NCBI GenBank assembly: GCA_033675545.1
Contig: JAWDGP010002498.1
Span: 400,001-464,000, forward strand
DNA length: 64,000 nt
Reading direction: 5' to 3'
From: Elysia crispata
Lineage: Eukaryota > Mollusca > Gastropoda > Plakobranchidae
Shown: piece after piece, positions 13,446-27,000 of the stretch
Layout of the letters: every line of letters starts with the position of its first letter
How positions within the stretch are numbered: the stretch's first letter is position 1
Program-made: the position numbers and the translations under genes
The notes under the pieces: model-generated
Told to the model about the DNA's origin: nothing
Database searches by the model: none
Seen by the model: the letters and a program-made list of their open reading frames with translations, nothing else

Positions 13446-15494
13446 ATTGAGGATCTTAAAAAAAAAAAAAGGAGAAAATTCATAGGAGCTTGCTTCAGAT
13501 ACAGAGAGATAATACAATGTTCATTGAGCGTTTCTTATCCTTCAACTTCCTACGTTCGTGGACTTGGTATACGTACCTAATTTGAATAGTATTAATAGTG
13601 TGTCTGCTCATGGAATCACCCCAGCCTCAATGAGTTAGTTATTTGAGTTACAATATTGTATTTGGTTACTGAATCAGTGATACAGAACGCTCATTTCACA
13701 TTTAACAGGATTTATCAGATCAGACTCAACGCCCAACATCCCCGCCAAGAGCTAGATCTAGATCTCACACGAATAGTTAGAAACCACCAATTAAATATAA
13801 GCTAACTTTGTAGATAAGATGTTATCTTCATACGAAAAGCATACTTTAGCCGCGGCGCACTGAATTTTAGCTAGAGTTGTCTAGCCTGCGGACGTCGGAT
13901 TGGCATTGCTAGATTGATGATAAAAAGAGGCAGATCAGTTACTATGAATAGGAAATTCATATCCATATGAATATGCCAACTCAGAGCATTATTCCACACT
14001 GTCATATAAATCGCCAAATCTGAGTGAAGTTGGCTTGACAACAAATTTGTTGTCTTAAAATTTTCAGTTTTTACCTTAAAATTCAACATTAATATTGTCC
14101 TCATTTTTAAAGAGGATAACGTTCCTTCTAAGTACACTCAAGCTAGTCCATTAACAAATCTTTTTTTTTTAAATCCTAGTTACTATATTCCTTACACTTA
14201 CAGGTTTGATTAAAGCATGAAATTAAACAAAAAAAATCAGCTTTTCAAAGTCCCTGGATCTTCTAGTTTTAACTTCTGTTTAATCATCTAAACACTTGAG
14301 TAATTCTGTAACTTAACACCCACGTATGTATTCTAGCAGTTGGATGACAACTCTTTACTAAGAAATTGAGTGAATTCCTCCATTTTGATGCCTTGCAACA
14401 TTTCAATTATCCAATTACGACAGATTATAAATATCCATATAGCTCACATAATGGATATGATTATGAAGCACGTAAGTTGTACAAATCTAGTCATAAATAA
14501 AAAATACAAATTAATCGGTAAAACCACAGTGTTGCAGTCCCAGTTCTATGTTGACAGTGCCGCCATGGTGGATACAATAAACTGGCCAGATTTTCACTGC
14601 ATATTAAAATTAATGCACTGATCTAATCAACTTATTACCTTGCAAAAATCTAAGGGTAACTTCTTCTATATAGGCATTTCCGTACAAAATATTGAACTTG
14701 TTTTGGCTATTTTCAATAACAATCTGGCCTTTTGTTGCATGATTTGTTTACATCCAACCGGAACCGCAATGCTGTGGTATTACCAATTAGGCCTAGTCAA
14801 TTGTTCCAATGAAACATTTCACCTGCATTTAGACCTTGAGATTTTAGAAGCTGATGGTCACTCTCTGTAACCCAGAGATCAAAATAGACACCCTTTTCGG
14901 TGAGAACACCAAGTTTTGTAGTGTTTTCTTTCTTCCTCATTCTGGTTTGGGATGCCCCTGGTTAAAGATCATGAAATTTATTTTGAGGTAGGCCTAAATG
15001 ATATTTAGATTTGTTTTAAAAGGCAAGAAATCCTGCTTCTAGAATCTCGAAAAGCCCTGAATTATTTTTCCAGATCTGCTTTTATAATTATAATTGTAAA
15101 CGAATTTGAATCTAGTTTTAGAATTAGATTCTAGATTAGATACAAGTATGAGAAGTAAAATGCCCCTTCTAGTTTTGCTGAACATTCATCAATAGAAAGC
15201 GAAAGCAATATATAATATGCAGTATTTAGCAGTCAAATGATATTTTTACGTCTTGTTAGTTGCGAGATCAACTATATAACCCGTAGTTACTACATTCCAT
15301 AAAAAATAGCTTATTGCGAAATTCGATATGATCTCGTTAGGTAGAAGACAATGAGCGTCATCCAGGTCTGGGAATTGCGATGTGAGCCATGTTTGACGTG
15401 ATTTTAATTGTAAACGTCATCATTGCAAATAGATTGCTAGGTCAAACAAATATATACAGTATTATAATTGCACAATTATGGTTCAATGGCCTCT

Positions 15495-15850
15495 CTCTCT
15501 CAGTCTCTCCCTCCTCCCTCTTTTTTTTCACTCTTTTTTTCTCTCTGTATCAATTTGTATCCTCGTTTTTTTTTCTTTCTATTTTTTCTACTTTCTTCAT
15601 CGCTGTCTTTCGGCAGTATCTGCCCCTTAGGTTTCTCTATATTTCTCCCATTTTCTTACTCTTTCAGAGTTCACCTGATCCATCTTTCTCTGTCTCTTTC
15701 TATATATATCAACCTGTGATGTATAAGAATTCCTTTTTATTCTCTCTATTCTCTCTCTTTCCCTCTTTCTCACTCTACCTTTTGGTTTATTTTTGTCTGG
15801 GTATATAATTATGTCTTTTTGCCTCTCTCGTGTCTTCCCCCCCTCCCCCA
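15495..15850. repeat. Long impure pyrimidine tract
   Basis: About 350 bases dominated by C and T on the plus strand, with ctctctc, ttttttctc, tctttctat and cccccctcccccacccc segments. It reads as Ser/Phe/Leu frames on one strand and Arg/Glu frames on the other, all of which I regard as spurious. Confidence 0.8.
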
Positions 15851-17068
15851 CCCCGCACACACATGCACATACTTAGAGTATTATTTTTCATAAAGAATTG
15901 GCATGTAAAAACATGAATGCTTTTGATGTTTTCAGTGTCCATTTTTCAACAAGCAAGATGGACAACAGCCTTTATTATGTTTTGAAGATTACATGAAAGA
16001 TTTTAATGTCGTAACATTATGACAATAGTTGCTAAGCCCATCCTCCATTGCAAGATCTATACAAACTCTTTGTCCCCTTTACTCTCTCCCTGAAACCTTT
16101 TTTCTTATCCAATAATGGCTCAATCCGAGACTGGAAACGAACATAAATTCTCCAAATATTGTTGTTAACTTTCCTGTGCAAGTAGCCGACTGCATAATAA
16201 TAAATTTAAAAAAATCGCTGGAGATGTTCCCCTGTTTCGTTTTTTTTAAAAATGAGGTATGAAATGGTAAGCCTCGTCTATAGCAGACAGCAATAGAAAA
16301 CCTTAATTCAATAATATTGTAAGAGTAAGTTTTTTCAACAAAACATTATCAAAGGTGCCATTGTTTTCAATAAATTGTTTTAGATAATTTTCTCCAGACT
16401 TGCAGAATTTTATGAAGCAAATGGAATCGAAACCTTCGAGGACAGCCATCTGATGAATGTCTCTAGTGAGTATGTAGATGTAGAATCTGTATAATATTCA
16501 AACGATTATGGTATTAAAATAGAAGACAAAAAGGAGAAGGAGGGATAGGGTTGCAAAAAATCTATAAAAGAATAGAGAACAACAAGAGCAACAACAAACA
16601 ACTAAAAAGACTATAGAAAATCAGTAAAAGTGATTGTTTTCAACTGTGCCAACACATTTTTTCATAGTTTCTTCGAGAAATCTGGCTGACTTCAATAGCC
16701 AATTTTGTTGTGAATCGGAAACTGATCAAAGATTAGAAAGCCGTGAAGGTATATGAGAAGGTAAGCATTAATTAAGCATATGGAGAGGAGTACAAGAAAT
16801 GAAATAGGTGAGAGAGAAGAATTTAAAGACGCAGTTTTGTCACTTTTCAACTACGATAACAAACTATCGATATCCTTCAGTTAAGGTTGTGTCATCCCCA
16901 AGACCGAAGAATCTTGCGTTGAGATAATGGACACGTTGTGTTGTGGTTTCACTTTTACTCTGAAACTGAAAAATTAGTCAAGGCCAATGAGGCTAACTTA
17001 CCAAGCTGCAGCTGATCAGATAGGCTGGAAGAGTAAGGGCACTGTTCCTTTTTCCCTCTACACGTAGC

Positions 17069-17205
<137 letters not shown>

Positions 17206-17925
17206 GTTCGCCCACAAATACTATGTCGTACAATCTTTTTAGTCCAGTTGTATTTACTGGTTTACAGACTGTTTCAGTCTAATTTTTATGTACTTGTAAA
17301 TAGCACTTTTTATCTATTTTGATGGTAGGAATATGCATTTGCTTTGCCCTGATTAATTTGAACAGTTTATCATTTATAACTTTACATGTTTTGTGAATTT
17401 AACAGCAAGTAGTGTAGTATAGATAATTAGTAGACGTGCACATATGCAGCTTCTATTGGAAGGAGTGGAAGCTTATAAACTCAAAAGTAGCTTACTGACA
17501 TCCTAGTTAGGCCTATATTTAAATGATGGTGAATGTGACTGTTAGAAATCCAGATTTACATGGTGCAATATTGTTTCTAGCTTTGGAATAAATGGGCAAA
17601 ATTGATTGACTGTAACTTAGAGTTTCATGGAAACCGGTACATTCTTCAAAATTTCAGTCATAAAACAAGTCATTACCTGTGATCAACAGAAAACGTCATG
17701 ATTGAAGCTTTTATGAAATCAATGAGAATTGTATGAGAGGTTCATTTCTTTTTTCTCTCTGAGACTTAGAACAGATTTTTATTATGGAAGCTGTATACTG
17801 AGAGTCATGTGTTAGAAACTACCAGGGACCAATTGCATTAAATTCATTTTTTTCAATGTTTCAGTTTTATTCTGAAGTTTCTTAAAATGAGCTCTATAAA
17901 GGATTTTATTATTTTTTAATTGCAG

Positions 17926-18005
17926 ATCTAAGTGAAGGTTTTGAAGCCAGGAAAAGACTTCCTTGAATCTTCATAAAGAAAACAGATATCTAGCTAGGAG
18001 GAATA
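17926..18005 (+). other. 5' untranslated part of the first coding MTAP exon
   Basis: A typical acceptor (attttttaattgcag) ends at 17925, so the exon carrying the start codon probably begins at 17926 and an untranslated exon lies further upstream. Stops precede the start codon in frame. The ATG at 18006 sits in the context gaataATGG, with A at -3 and G at +4, which is favourable. Confidence 0.5.
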
Positions 18006-21000
18006 ATGGGTAGAGTCAAGGTAATGTTTTATGGATGAATTAGGAAATCTTTCAACAAAGGCCTTACAAATTTTTAGAATTGTGTAGAATGTCATTTGAT
18101 TAAAATATACAAAATCTGGTACACTTTTCAGAATTGTAATGCGTTTATAATCTAGAGCCATAATAATTGTTTTTGGCTTTATAATTATCAAGAATATCCT
18201 GTGCAAAAGAAATGTCACATTGATTTTCCTCCCTTTTTTTCCAAGCCATAAATCTTTTTATCATGGCGACTGACTACCCAACTTTTAGTTCTCTGGGCGA
18301 AAAGCCATTAGGACGACCGCTCACGCGCCCACCAGGGTCAAGTTACGGTCACAGGTCATAAAATTTACCTGTGCAAGCCTGGTGCGGAGTCAATTTTCTG
18401 ACTGATATTTTATATTTTCTTATAACTTTAAGACCAATGGAACTTAAATTAAATAAATTAAATGATATCCAATCATCTATTCAACTTTACGAAGATGCAA
18501 ATAAAATATAGCTGTTTTATTTCATATATTTTCGTCTGAAATATGCACAATTGTCACTTACTTACAAATAGTCAAAAACGAGCTATTTTTTCAGATGGAC
18601 TGTGAAAAAGCAAGAGTGGTTAAAATTTAACTAACTTTTATTTGCAACCAAGATTTTTCTTCAAAGTAATGCGAAAGTGAAGTAAAAATTGAGCTTACAG
18701 TGGTATAAAAATCAGCTTGAAATGTAGAATCAATTGGTCAGTAGGGGATGTTAATTAGATGGTCTCTGCTTAACAGGCGCTGCCGGTTGGCAGATAACAG
18801 GCTGATCATCTGGGCTAGGGTGTTAGTTTATCTTTAGCTTGTTGGTGCATTGATGATAAGATTTGTTTTATGACATAATAATAAAGTGACTGACTGTTAA
18901 AAGTAGGCTTGTTGAATAATAACGAAGTTAATAATGCTAAAAAGAGTGAGTTCTCTTGCCACAAAGTACACATTATATATACAAGAATCAATTCAATGGT
19001 TTGTAAGTGTGTGAGATTAATGTTAGCACTTGTGAGATTTTGGTTGTGTTACAATCTTATTCTTAGTGAGCTTTGGGTGGTCAGCAAAATTGATGTCTCC
19101 ATAGTGAAAGCTGTCTTTGTTCTCTCATGTCTCATACCTCTTGCCCTGTGCTCTATTTTGGCTATCTTAGAATGTAACATTTTCCCTCCCTGTTCCCCAT
19201 TAAATCCCATAAAAAACCTATGGGCCCACATCCAGCTCATACAATGTTTCTCTAAAATATGATGCTTAGGGGTTATTTTGTTTGGAAATGTATTTCTGTA
19301 GTGCTTCATTTATAATCCAATAACTTCATCTGCCTTATCTATGTCTATTGAGAAACTGGTTGCGAGTGTGAGACTGCTACATGTACATCCCTGAAGCTGC
19401 CGTTGATCATGTTATACTTTATAATTCTAACTGGATTACTTTGGTGATGAGAGATTCTTGTTACGTGTTTGCTACCACCGTGTCTATTGCTGTCTTTGTT
19501 AGTTGTTTGCAGATTTTTTGGCTTAAGTATCGGTGGCAAAGATTTTTTATAAAGATTCCGCCATGAAAAGCTTGTCTAACAGGATCTTAGCATCTCTAGC
19601 TAGGCCTTTTTCCTTTTCTTATTTGCACTAAATTCAAGCATCTTCTGCCGCACAGTTTACACAAATTTTTCAATCTGTCAGTAAGATTCTTTCGCGAATG
19701 TTCCAGTACGCCTGCAAAGCTACAAAAATAAATGAAGAGAGGTTTTAACTCATGCCCACATGAAGCAAAAAGGTAGGACAAAATAGTTGTAAATCTTACT
19801 GAAAAAAAAAACTATCCATCACTGTATAGCTATGTTTACTTCAAATGTGTAACATTTAGATCCTATGAAACTAACACATTTTTTTCATAATATACGACTG
19901 GCGAAAATTTCTATAACAACTCATGATATGGAAAGCCTCAGTTCAAAGCTGCACAACACTTTTATATTTTTTTTACATTTTAGGATACGGTTTCCGATGT
20001 TAAAATCTTCAAAGTAAAACGAATTGAAAGCAATAAAAAAAATAAAAATCGTTGGTTGCAAAATTTAATTATTATTAATTAAAATATGCACTCACTTTTT
20101 TTTCACTTCATGAAATACACTGTGCGCAATCGTTAACAAAACTCTCACTCCTTAACGGATTTAAAAGAAACAAACACTAAATTAGAGTTGAAAAAATTAA
20201 AGAACAAGACTGTAGTAAACATTTAAGCATCCGCATTGTAGATCACGCATAAGGACTAGATGATATTGCTTAAAAAATTATCACTTTTAATCGATCAGTT
20301 ATCTCCCCTTGCCTCACACGCTGGAAGGGCCATAAAACAATTCTTATCAGCGGCAATCAGAGTGGTCACCGTATATCAGGGGTCAGCTAGTGGTCAATCT
20401 CGCACCTTTGCGCAGGTAAAGGCAACAGAGAAGGAAAAACTGAAAAAACACTTTTGCATCGGTTTTAGTCCCCGTGTTATAAAATGAATTCATAACTGTT
20501 GGAGGCAAGACATTAAAACATAATTAATGAGGATTCAAACCTATCATGGTTTCAAGTTCCATTTCCTACTGGAAAAAAATAATCAGTTTTAGTAATTTAT
20601 AGTTGGACATGAAAAATGGATTGCTTCTTTCTTTTTTAGATTGGTATTATTGGAGGATCAGGAATGGATGATCCACTTCTGTTGGAGGACAGGAAGGAGA
20701 AAAAAGTCACAACACCATTTGGAGATGTAAGTACTGAAAATCTAAAGTTCATTTCAGATGAGTTGAATAGCCTTCTTTCAGAGGTAAAAAAAAATATTGG
20801 GCACAGAAATTAAAAGTAAGAAAATTGAAGATGGAAAAGCATAGGAAACCTTTAGAAGATTTTAAAGCAGACCATATGTGGTACAGTGTGCCTGGTGGAT
20901 GAAATCATGAAGCTGAAGCCAGTGGAAATTTAATTCACACATATACAATAAATTTATGATAGTCTTGAATTCAACTGTGATAAACTGAATACACAAATTG

Positions 21001-24000
21001 TGAAAGCAACAGCATTTGTCAAAGCATTTGTGTGAACAAATATTATATTTGTTATTCTTTGGAAATTCTAGGACAAAATGAATTTGTCCACTACAGCGGA
21101 TTTTACACCAAAAAGTCCTTATGACCAATTATGGGATTTGATTCTCTGAAATCCAAGTTCTGAATATTTCTTGTGGTTTTCTGCTGTTTTTTATACTCAC
21201 TCAAGTCTTTCAAATTAAACATCTCTGCATGTATTCTTTATGTGGCTACATCAAATTTTGCTTAATATTTCTTTGAGAAAATGAATTAAAAATTTTGTCC
21301 AGTTAGATATTCTCCTTCAATAAAGAAAAAATTTTACAAAATCATATTTTCAATGTCAACTGCATCTGAGCTATATCTCTACTTGAAGCAAGGTACACAA
21401 AATCAGAAAGATTAAGTGAATTTTTTTTGTTTTACTTGAGATGAATTTCATATATTTCCCAGTCAGATTTTTATTGTGATTTTTCAAATACAATAAATGC
21501 TTGAAGGGGGGAAAAAATTAACCCTGAAACACCTGTTTTTATTTCAGCCCTCAGATGTTCTCTTAGTCGGAACAATCAAAGGTGTGGATTGTGTCTTACT
21601 AGCACGGTAAGAATCTTTCATGTTAGGTCTCTATATGCCAATGCACTTTGTTTATAATATGATTAAGCCATTTTTGCTGTCTGTTGTTGATCTGGTCTTT
21701 TCTCTTTCTTTGTGTTTCACCTGTGTTTCTCTTCAGTGTTCTCATACGTTTATTTAGATCTGAGATCATGACGTTGCTCAACAACTGAAACAGTGTACAG
21801 ATACATTTACACAATCTTCTACCCAGGCATGGGAGACGGCATGAGTTCTCTCCCACCAATGTGAACTACAGAGCAAACATCTGGGCACTTAAGCAAGAAG
21901 GCTGCACTCACCTTCTAGTAACCACAGCCTGTGGTTCCTTGCAGGAAGACAAACACCCAGGGCAGATTGTGCTTCTCGATGATTTTTTTGACAGGTGAGG
22001 AAGAAAAATACAGTAGTTGATGTTAAATCCTCATTGTGTTTTCCATGACTTTGAAAAATAAAATTGTCTGGAAATCTGAAGAGGTTTGGTGGAGAATTTG
22101 GAGTCAATTTCATCACAGAATGAGCTGTAGGTCTTCTTTCTTCAGACCAGCTATTTCCAACTGGGTGTTTTTTAATATGTCAAAAAAAAAAGAAAAGAAA
22201 GGCTTGTAACTCTTTTCATAATAGGTTGAGGTTATCTTAGCAGACAATGTCTCATTTGATTGAGGAAAGTGTTAGATGTGCTTTGTTTTAAAAAAAATAT
22301 TATATAGATTACAGTGGAACACACTTAAACCGAAAAGGGCTGAACTGAAAAAATGGCCAAATCGAAAAGAAATCGAAATAATTGCGGTTCTCCTTCTTTT
22401 TCTCTGTTATAAAACCTGCGGTAAACTGAAATCATCAGCCAACATACTATGGTTAAACCAAAAGGAAATTTCAGCCCACTGGCTGGTAGAATTTCTTGAA
22501 AAAATCTGCTCTTTCTGACACACCTTTCCCTCCCTTATCTGTATTGCAATGCAGTGCCGCTGCCAGTCATGAGTCAACAAAGCTATCATTATCAAGGCCT
22601 TACATCAACCCCTCTCTAGCTACATTAACAGTGCTAGCAATAGGCTTACAGTTACACGCTGGTCATTGAGAGCCATCTAGGCCTAGCCCAACGCAGTCTC
22701 TAACACCGAATGTGCAAAGCCAAGCAAACATTGTTGCATCACTCATCACTGTCTGTCCCCATGGTGCTCGGCAATCAGCTGTGGTCATAAACCCAGGCTG
22801 GCTGGTCGGCGGATAACCTTAGGCAATGCTAAATTGTTTGCAGTGGCACAGGTTGACACTCGCATTTAAATTGAAAGGGAAGAGGGGGGATTCTAGCTCT
22901 AGGAAAGAAAGGATAGATGAGGATGGAGGAGAAAGAGAGATAAGCTTAAGCAAAGAGTGATTGGCTGATTTTGTGTTACACAAGTGTGGGTTCCGGTTGT
23001 TGTTGATTGGCTTAGAATATGGATCTTAATAGGATCGACCTTTTTCAAGGCACGCATTATCCCCACTCTAGATTTGCTAGAACAGTTGGCTTTAGGTTTT
23101 ATGTCGTAATTTTTATTTCAATTTCATATTTTCTTTTAGTGTAAATTAAAAATTGTTCAACGTTACTGTACTTCTTGTGTGTACATGGAAGCGAACATTC
23201 TAATAGAAAAGAAATGAAAAAAAAAAATGATGAAAAAACAAAAAACCCAACAAAACAAAATGAACATCCTTTATTACAGTGTATGCACTCTCTACCCAAA
23301 ACTCATTTCACATTTTTTAATACAAGGGATATAACCCAATGTATTTTTCATCGCAAATTTTGTAGCTTATTATGTCCTTTTATTTTTTGTTTTTTCTTGA
23401 ACTATATTTAAGCGGAAATTGAAATTAGACCCCGCAAAATTTTGGTTTAACTGTGTTTAACTGTCTTTCAAATGTAAGTATTTGCTTACATTTTGAAATT
23501 AAAAATATTAACAGAAAGCCATTTTTGTTTTAATAACTGAAAAAGTGCTTTCAATCTGTGGACAAATTTTCTGGATTAATAATATAAAATATATGCTTTC
23601 GTAACCCTACTTAGTCTTTATCATTTCGGCTTGATGTAAATGTATAGATTTGGTTGCACCTAGAATTTTTTTTATCTTTTACAAGGTAATACATGGATGG
23701 ATATCAAGGTTCTGATAATTTGAGTATTTTATTTTATTCTATTGTTTTGCTCGAAAAGATTACACTGTTCTGGTGTAATGTTTAAATTTGCGTGATCAGG
23801 AAATTAGAATAATAAAAGCAGAAAAGAGGCAAGAGAAATTATTTAGCTCCAAAAGATTTAAATGAAATGGATGAGTGAAAGAAATAAAAGAATAAAGATC
23901 ATTATGTAAGAATTTCACATATTATACTGTATGCTTTTTGAGATTCACAAGAAAATGTTCAAATGTATTAGTCATGCCATCAAAAACAGACCTGATATAT

Positions 24001-27000
24001 TCTTCATGGGCTCGGTGAAATAAAAAAAGCATGTCAAATACACACTCTTAGTAGTCTTACACATCCAAAGTTTTCACATAAACATCGAAAGGTAAAGATG
24101 CATTAACATGATTAAAACACTATCACACCAAAAATATTTGAAGCAAAATATATGGCTATAATTAATTTTTCCCCTTTTAATTTTTTTTCTTTAAGATTTA
24201 CTCTTGTTAAAACAAAATAATATGTTTAAACCATAAAAATCATTGAATTCACTTGAATTTTTTTAAGATCACTTTAGCAAATTGCCTGTGTTATGCATAA
24301 CCTATAAAGTATATTTTATTGAAAATCATCATTGACACAGTATTTTGAGGTAATGCAATATTATAGTATAATATGTTTTATATAAGCATTTGTCTATACT
24401 TGGATTGCAATCCGTTGGATCACTTTGTGCTGCGGCTGCCCCGGACTACACTGCACTGCCCTGAACTACAACAAATTGCTCCGGACTGCCCTGGACTGAC
24501 AGTGATGAATTTGTTGTTTCTCTCCATGATCAATGTCTTGACTATTTTGGGTTTGGCAGCGTTTTAGAGACGACATGCAAATTAGGAGGGTGGTGTGGTA
24601 TTCTCAACATATCAGCAGCCAGTGCTGTGTTAGGCGAGCCAATACATAGTTACTGCCGACCAAGTTCTAGGCGCTGTTTTGACAGAAACGTTGAGAAAAG
24701 TAGTCGTGGGATGCACTGTTTGGCAATCACATTCCTCGGTTTGCACAGTAATGTGATTAATAGTGACATTACTATATGATGAAGAGCAATTCAGGCCCAA
24801 CCATTTTGCACTCACACACAGACAAACTAAAGCAGCTTGCAAAGTAGACCACTGATAAGTGTGATGGCAAAGAGGTTGACGATGATCTAGATAATGCTGA
24901 TTCTTCTGGGGTGGTTGGAGATGATGGTGACAACAATAGGATGGCAATTGAAAGGGATGATGACAGTGAGGGAGAGAAAGGAGGTGATGAAGATAATGAT
25001 GATAAGACAGCTACACAACAGGCAAGTGATTCTGTTTTAGGTGCTAATGCTAGTAACTCAGACATTGATGCTGGTGGTTCTGCCGTCAACAGTCATTCTA
25101 GTGAAAATGTTTCTGATAGTGAGACTGCTTCAAGCAGCAACAGTTCAGCTTCTTATGGTGTTGCTGTAGATAACATCAACATCTCCAGTCAGGAAAATGA
25201 AGAATTTAACAGACCGTTGAAGTTCTGCATCTCCTGCCAGAAGGTTCTGATTGCCTTTCTCGCATTCCAAGAGGACAGAAGGAGAAAATTGCGATGGTAT
25301 TATTTAATTCTGCGAATGTAGAACATAGTTAGGACAGCCGCAACCGATATGATTATGACTGTGATGTGTTGGCTTGGTTAGCTTCATCATTTGCATCACT
25401 ATTGTGGCCCACTGTGACAGTCTGGACAGATTGGCTTGTAAAGAAGCATGCCCCAGTCTCATAAGGACAAAGAATTTTGCCTCAAAAATATAAAACATGT
25501 ACCAAGAGATAATTTGTCTCGAAAATATAAAACATACCTGAACAGAAAATAAACGTCAGAAGTAAATCAATCGTCAGAGCGGTCCAGAGCGGTACGATGC
25601 AGTCTGGGGTAGTCAAGGCAGTCTGTCCAGACTAGTCCAAGGTAGTCCGGGGCAATCTGAGGGCAGTCAGAGATAGTGTGCAATAGTCTGGGGCAGTTCG
25701 GAACACAAAGTGACCCGATACGATTGTAACAAACAGTTCCAAAATTCATCATGGACTGAAGGTTGTGTCTCTGATTTGTGTTTTCATCATATACTGAAGG
25801 TTGTGTCTCTGATTTGTGTTTTCTTAGACTGAGAAGAAAACAAAAAGCTATAGAAAGCTCAGCTAGGATGAAATGATTATGTGATTATTTCACCTTGTAT
25901 TTTTTTTTATTCAGGACAACACAAAGAAAACTTACATTTTATGATGGCAGTTGTAATGAAGCACAAGGAATCTGCCATGTTCCCATGAATGAACCTTTCT
26001 GTCCTAAGACTAGAGCAGTAAGTGCCATCAATTTATTTTTTTTCTTCCCAAACATGTAATTGAGAAAAAAACATGGGAATGAAATGGTTTTTGCCTCTAT
26101 TTTAAATGCTTCCCAAAAAATGTCGACTTTTCATTTATAACTACCTCCTGATACAAATTGTTAGGACTAGGTAGTAGTGGGAGAAAGTTTTCAAGGGTAA
26201 AACAATTCGACATACACTTTCTAAACATAGCATTTGTTTTACAAGTTCAATAACAGAGTTACGAATTTCTTCTCACTCTTTTTTTTATTTCTGAAAGCAA
26301 TGTAGGTAATCAGGCAAAGATAAAAGGGATTGTAGAAAATCATGTAAGAGCAAGCGAATCTACAAAAATAGATTATATACCTTGCAACTGAATTGAGGAA
26401 AGAGAAATTTTAATTCCCATCAAGATTTATATAATTTAAGATTTAAAAACTATATAAACTAATAACAATGCTTGTATTTTATGCATGATTTAAAAAAATG
26501 ATTTTTTCCTATTTTTTTTCTTTTTATATTAAAATCTAAACTTATAGATTAGATTATCTCATCTCATAATTATATTTTCTATAATCTGAGCAAATGCTTA
26601 ATAGGTAATAACCAAATTAGATATATTTAAAAATGAAAATGTATGAATGATTAGATGCTCTTTCTTTCTCCTTTCTTAGCTTCTTGCCTGCAGTATAAAA
26701 GCTTTAGGCTATTCATTCCATGAGAAGGGTACAATGGTAACAATTGAAGGGCCACGCTTTTCCACAAGAGCAGAGAGCAAACTATTTCATCAATGGGGGG
26801 TTGATGTTGTGAATATGAGTACAGTACCGGAGGTTTGTCTCAGCTGTCAATTTATTTTCTGCCAAATTTGTATAGCATTAGACTTCATTTTGTACATTTT
26901 TTTTCTTGTCTTAAGTAGATAGAAGTTATGAAGTGTAGCATCAAACTTTATAAAACGTCTAATGTTTTAAATTTTTCCTGCAAATATTTAATTTTCAACC

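Noticed and set aside
15389-15808. 139-codon Phe/Ser/Leu frame resembling a membrane protein
   Set aside because: The region is an impure pyrimidine tract; composition alone explains the hydrophobic residues.
18909-19262. 117-codon frame in the first MTAP intron with hydrophobic segments
   Set aside because: No splice support, no similarity that I recognise, and an antisense frame overlaps it equally well. It probably lies in repeat-derived intron DNA.
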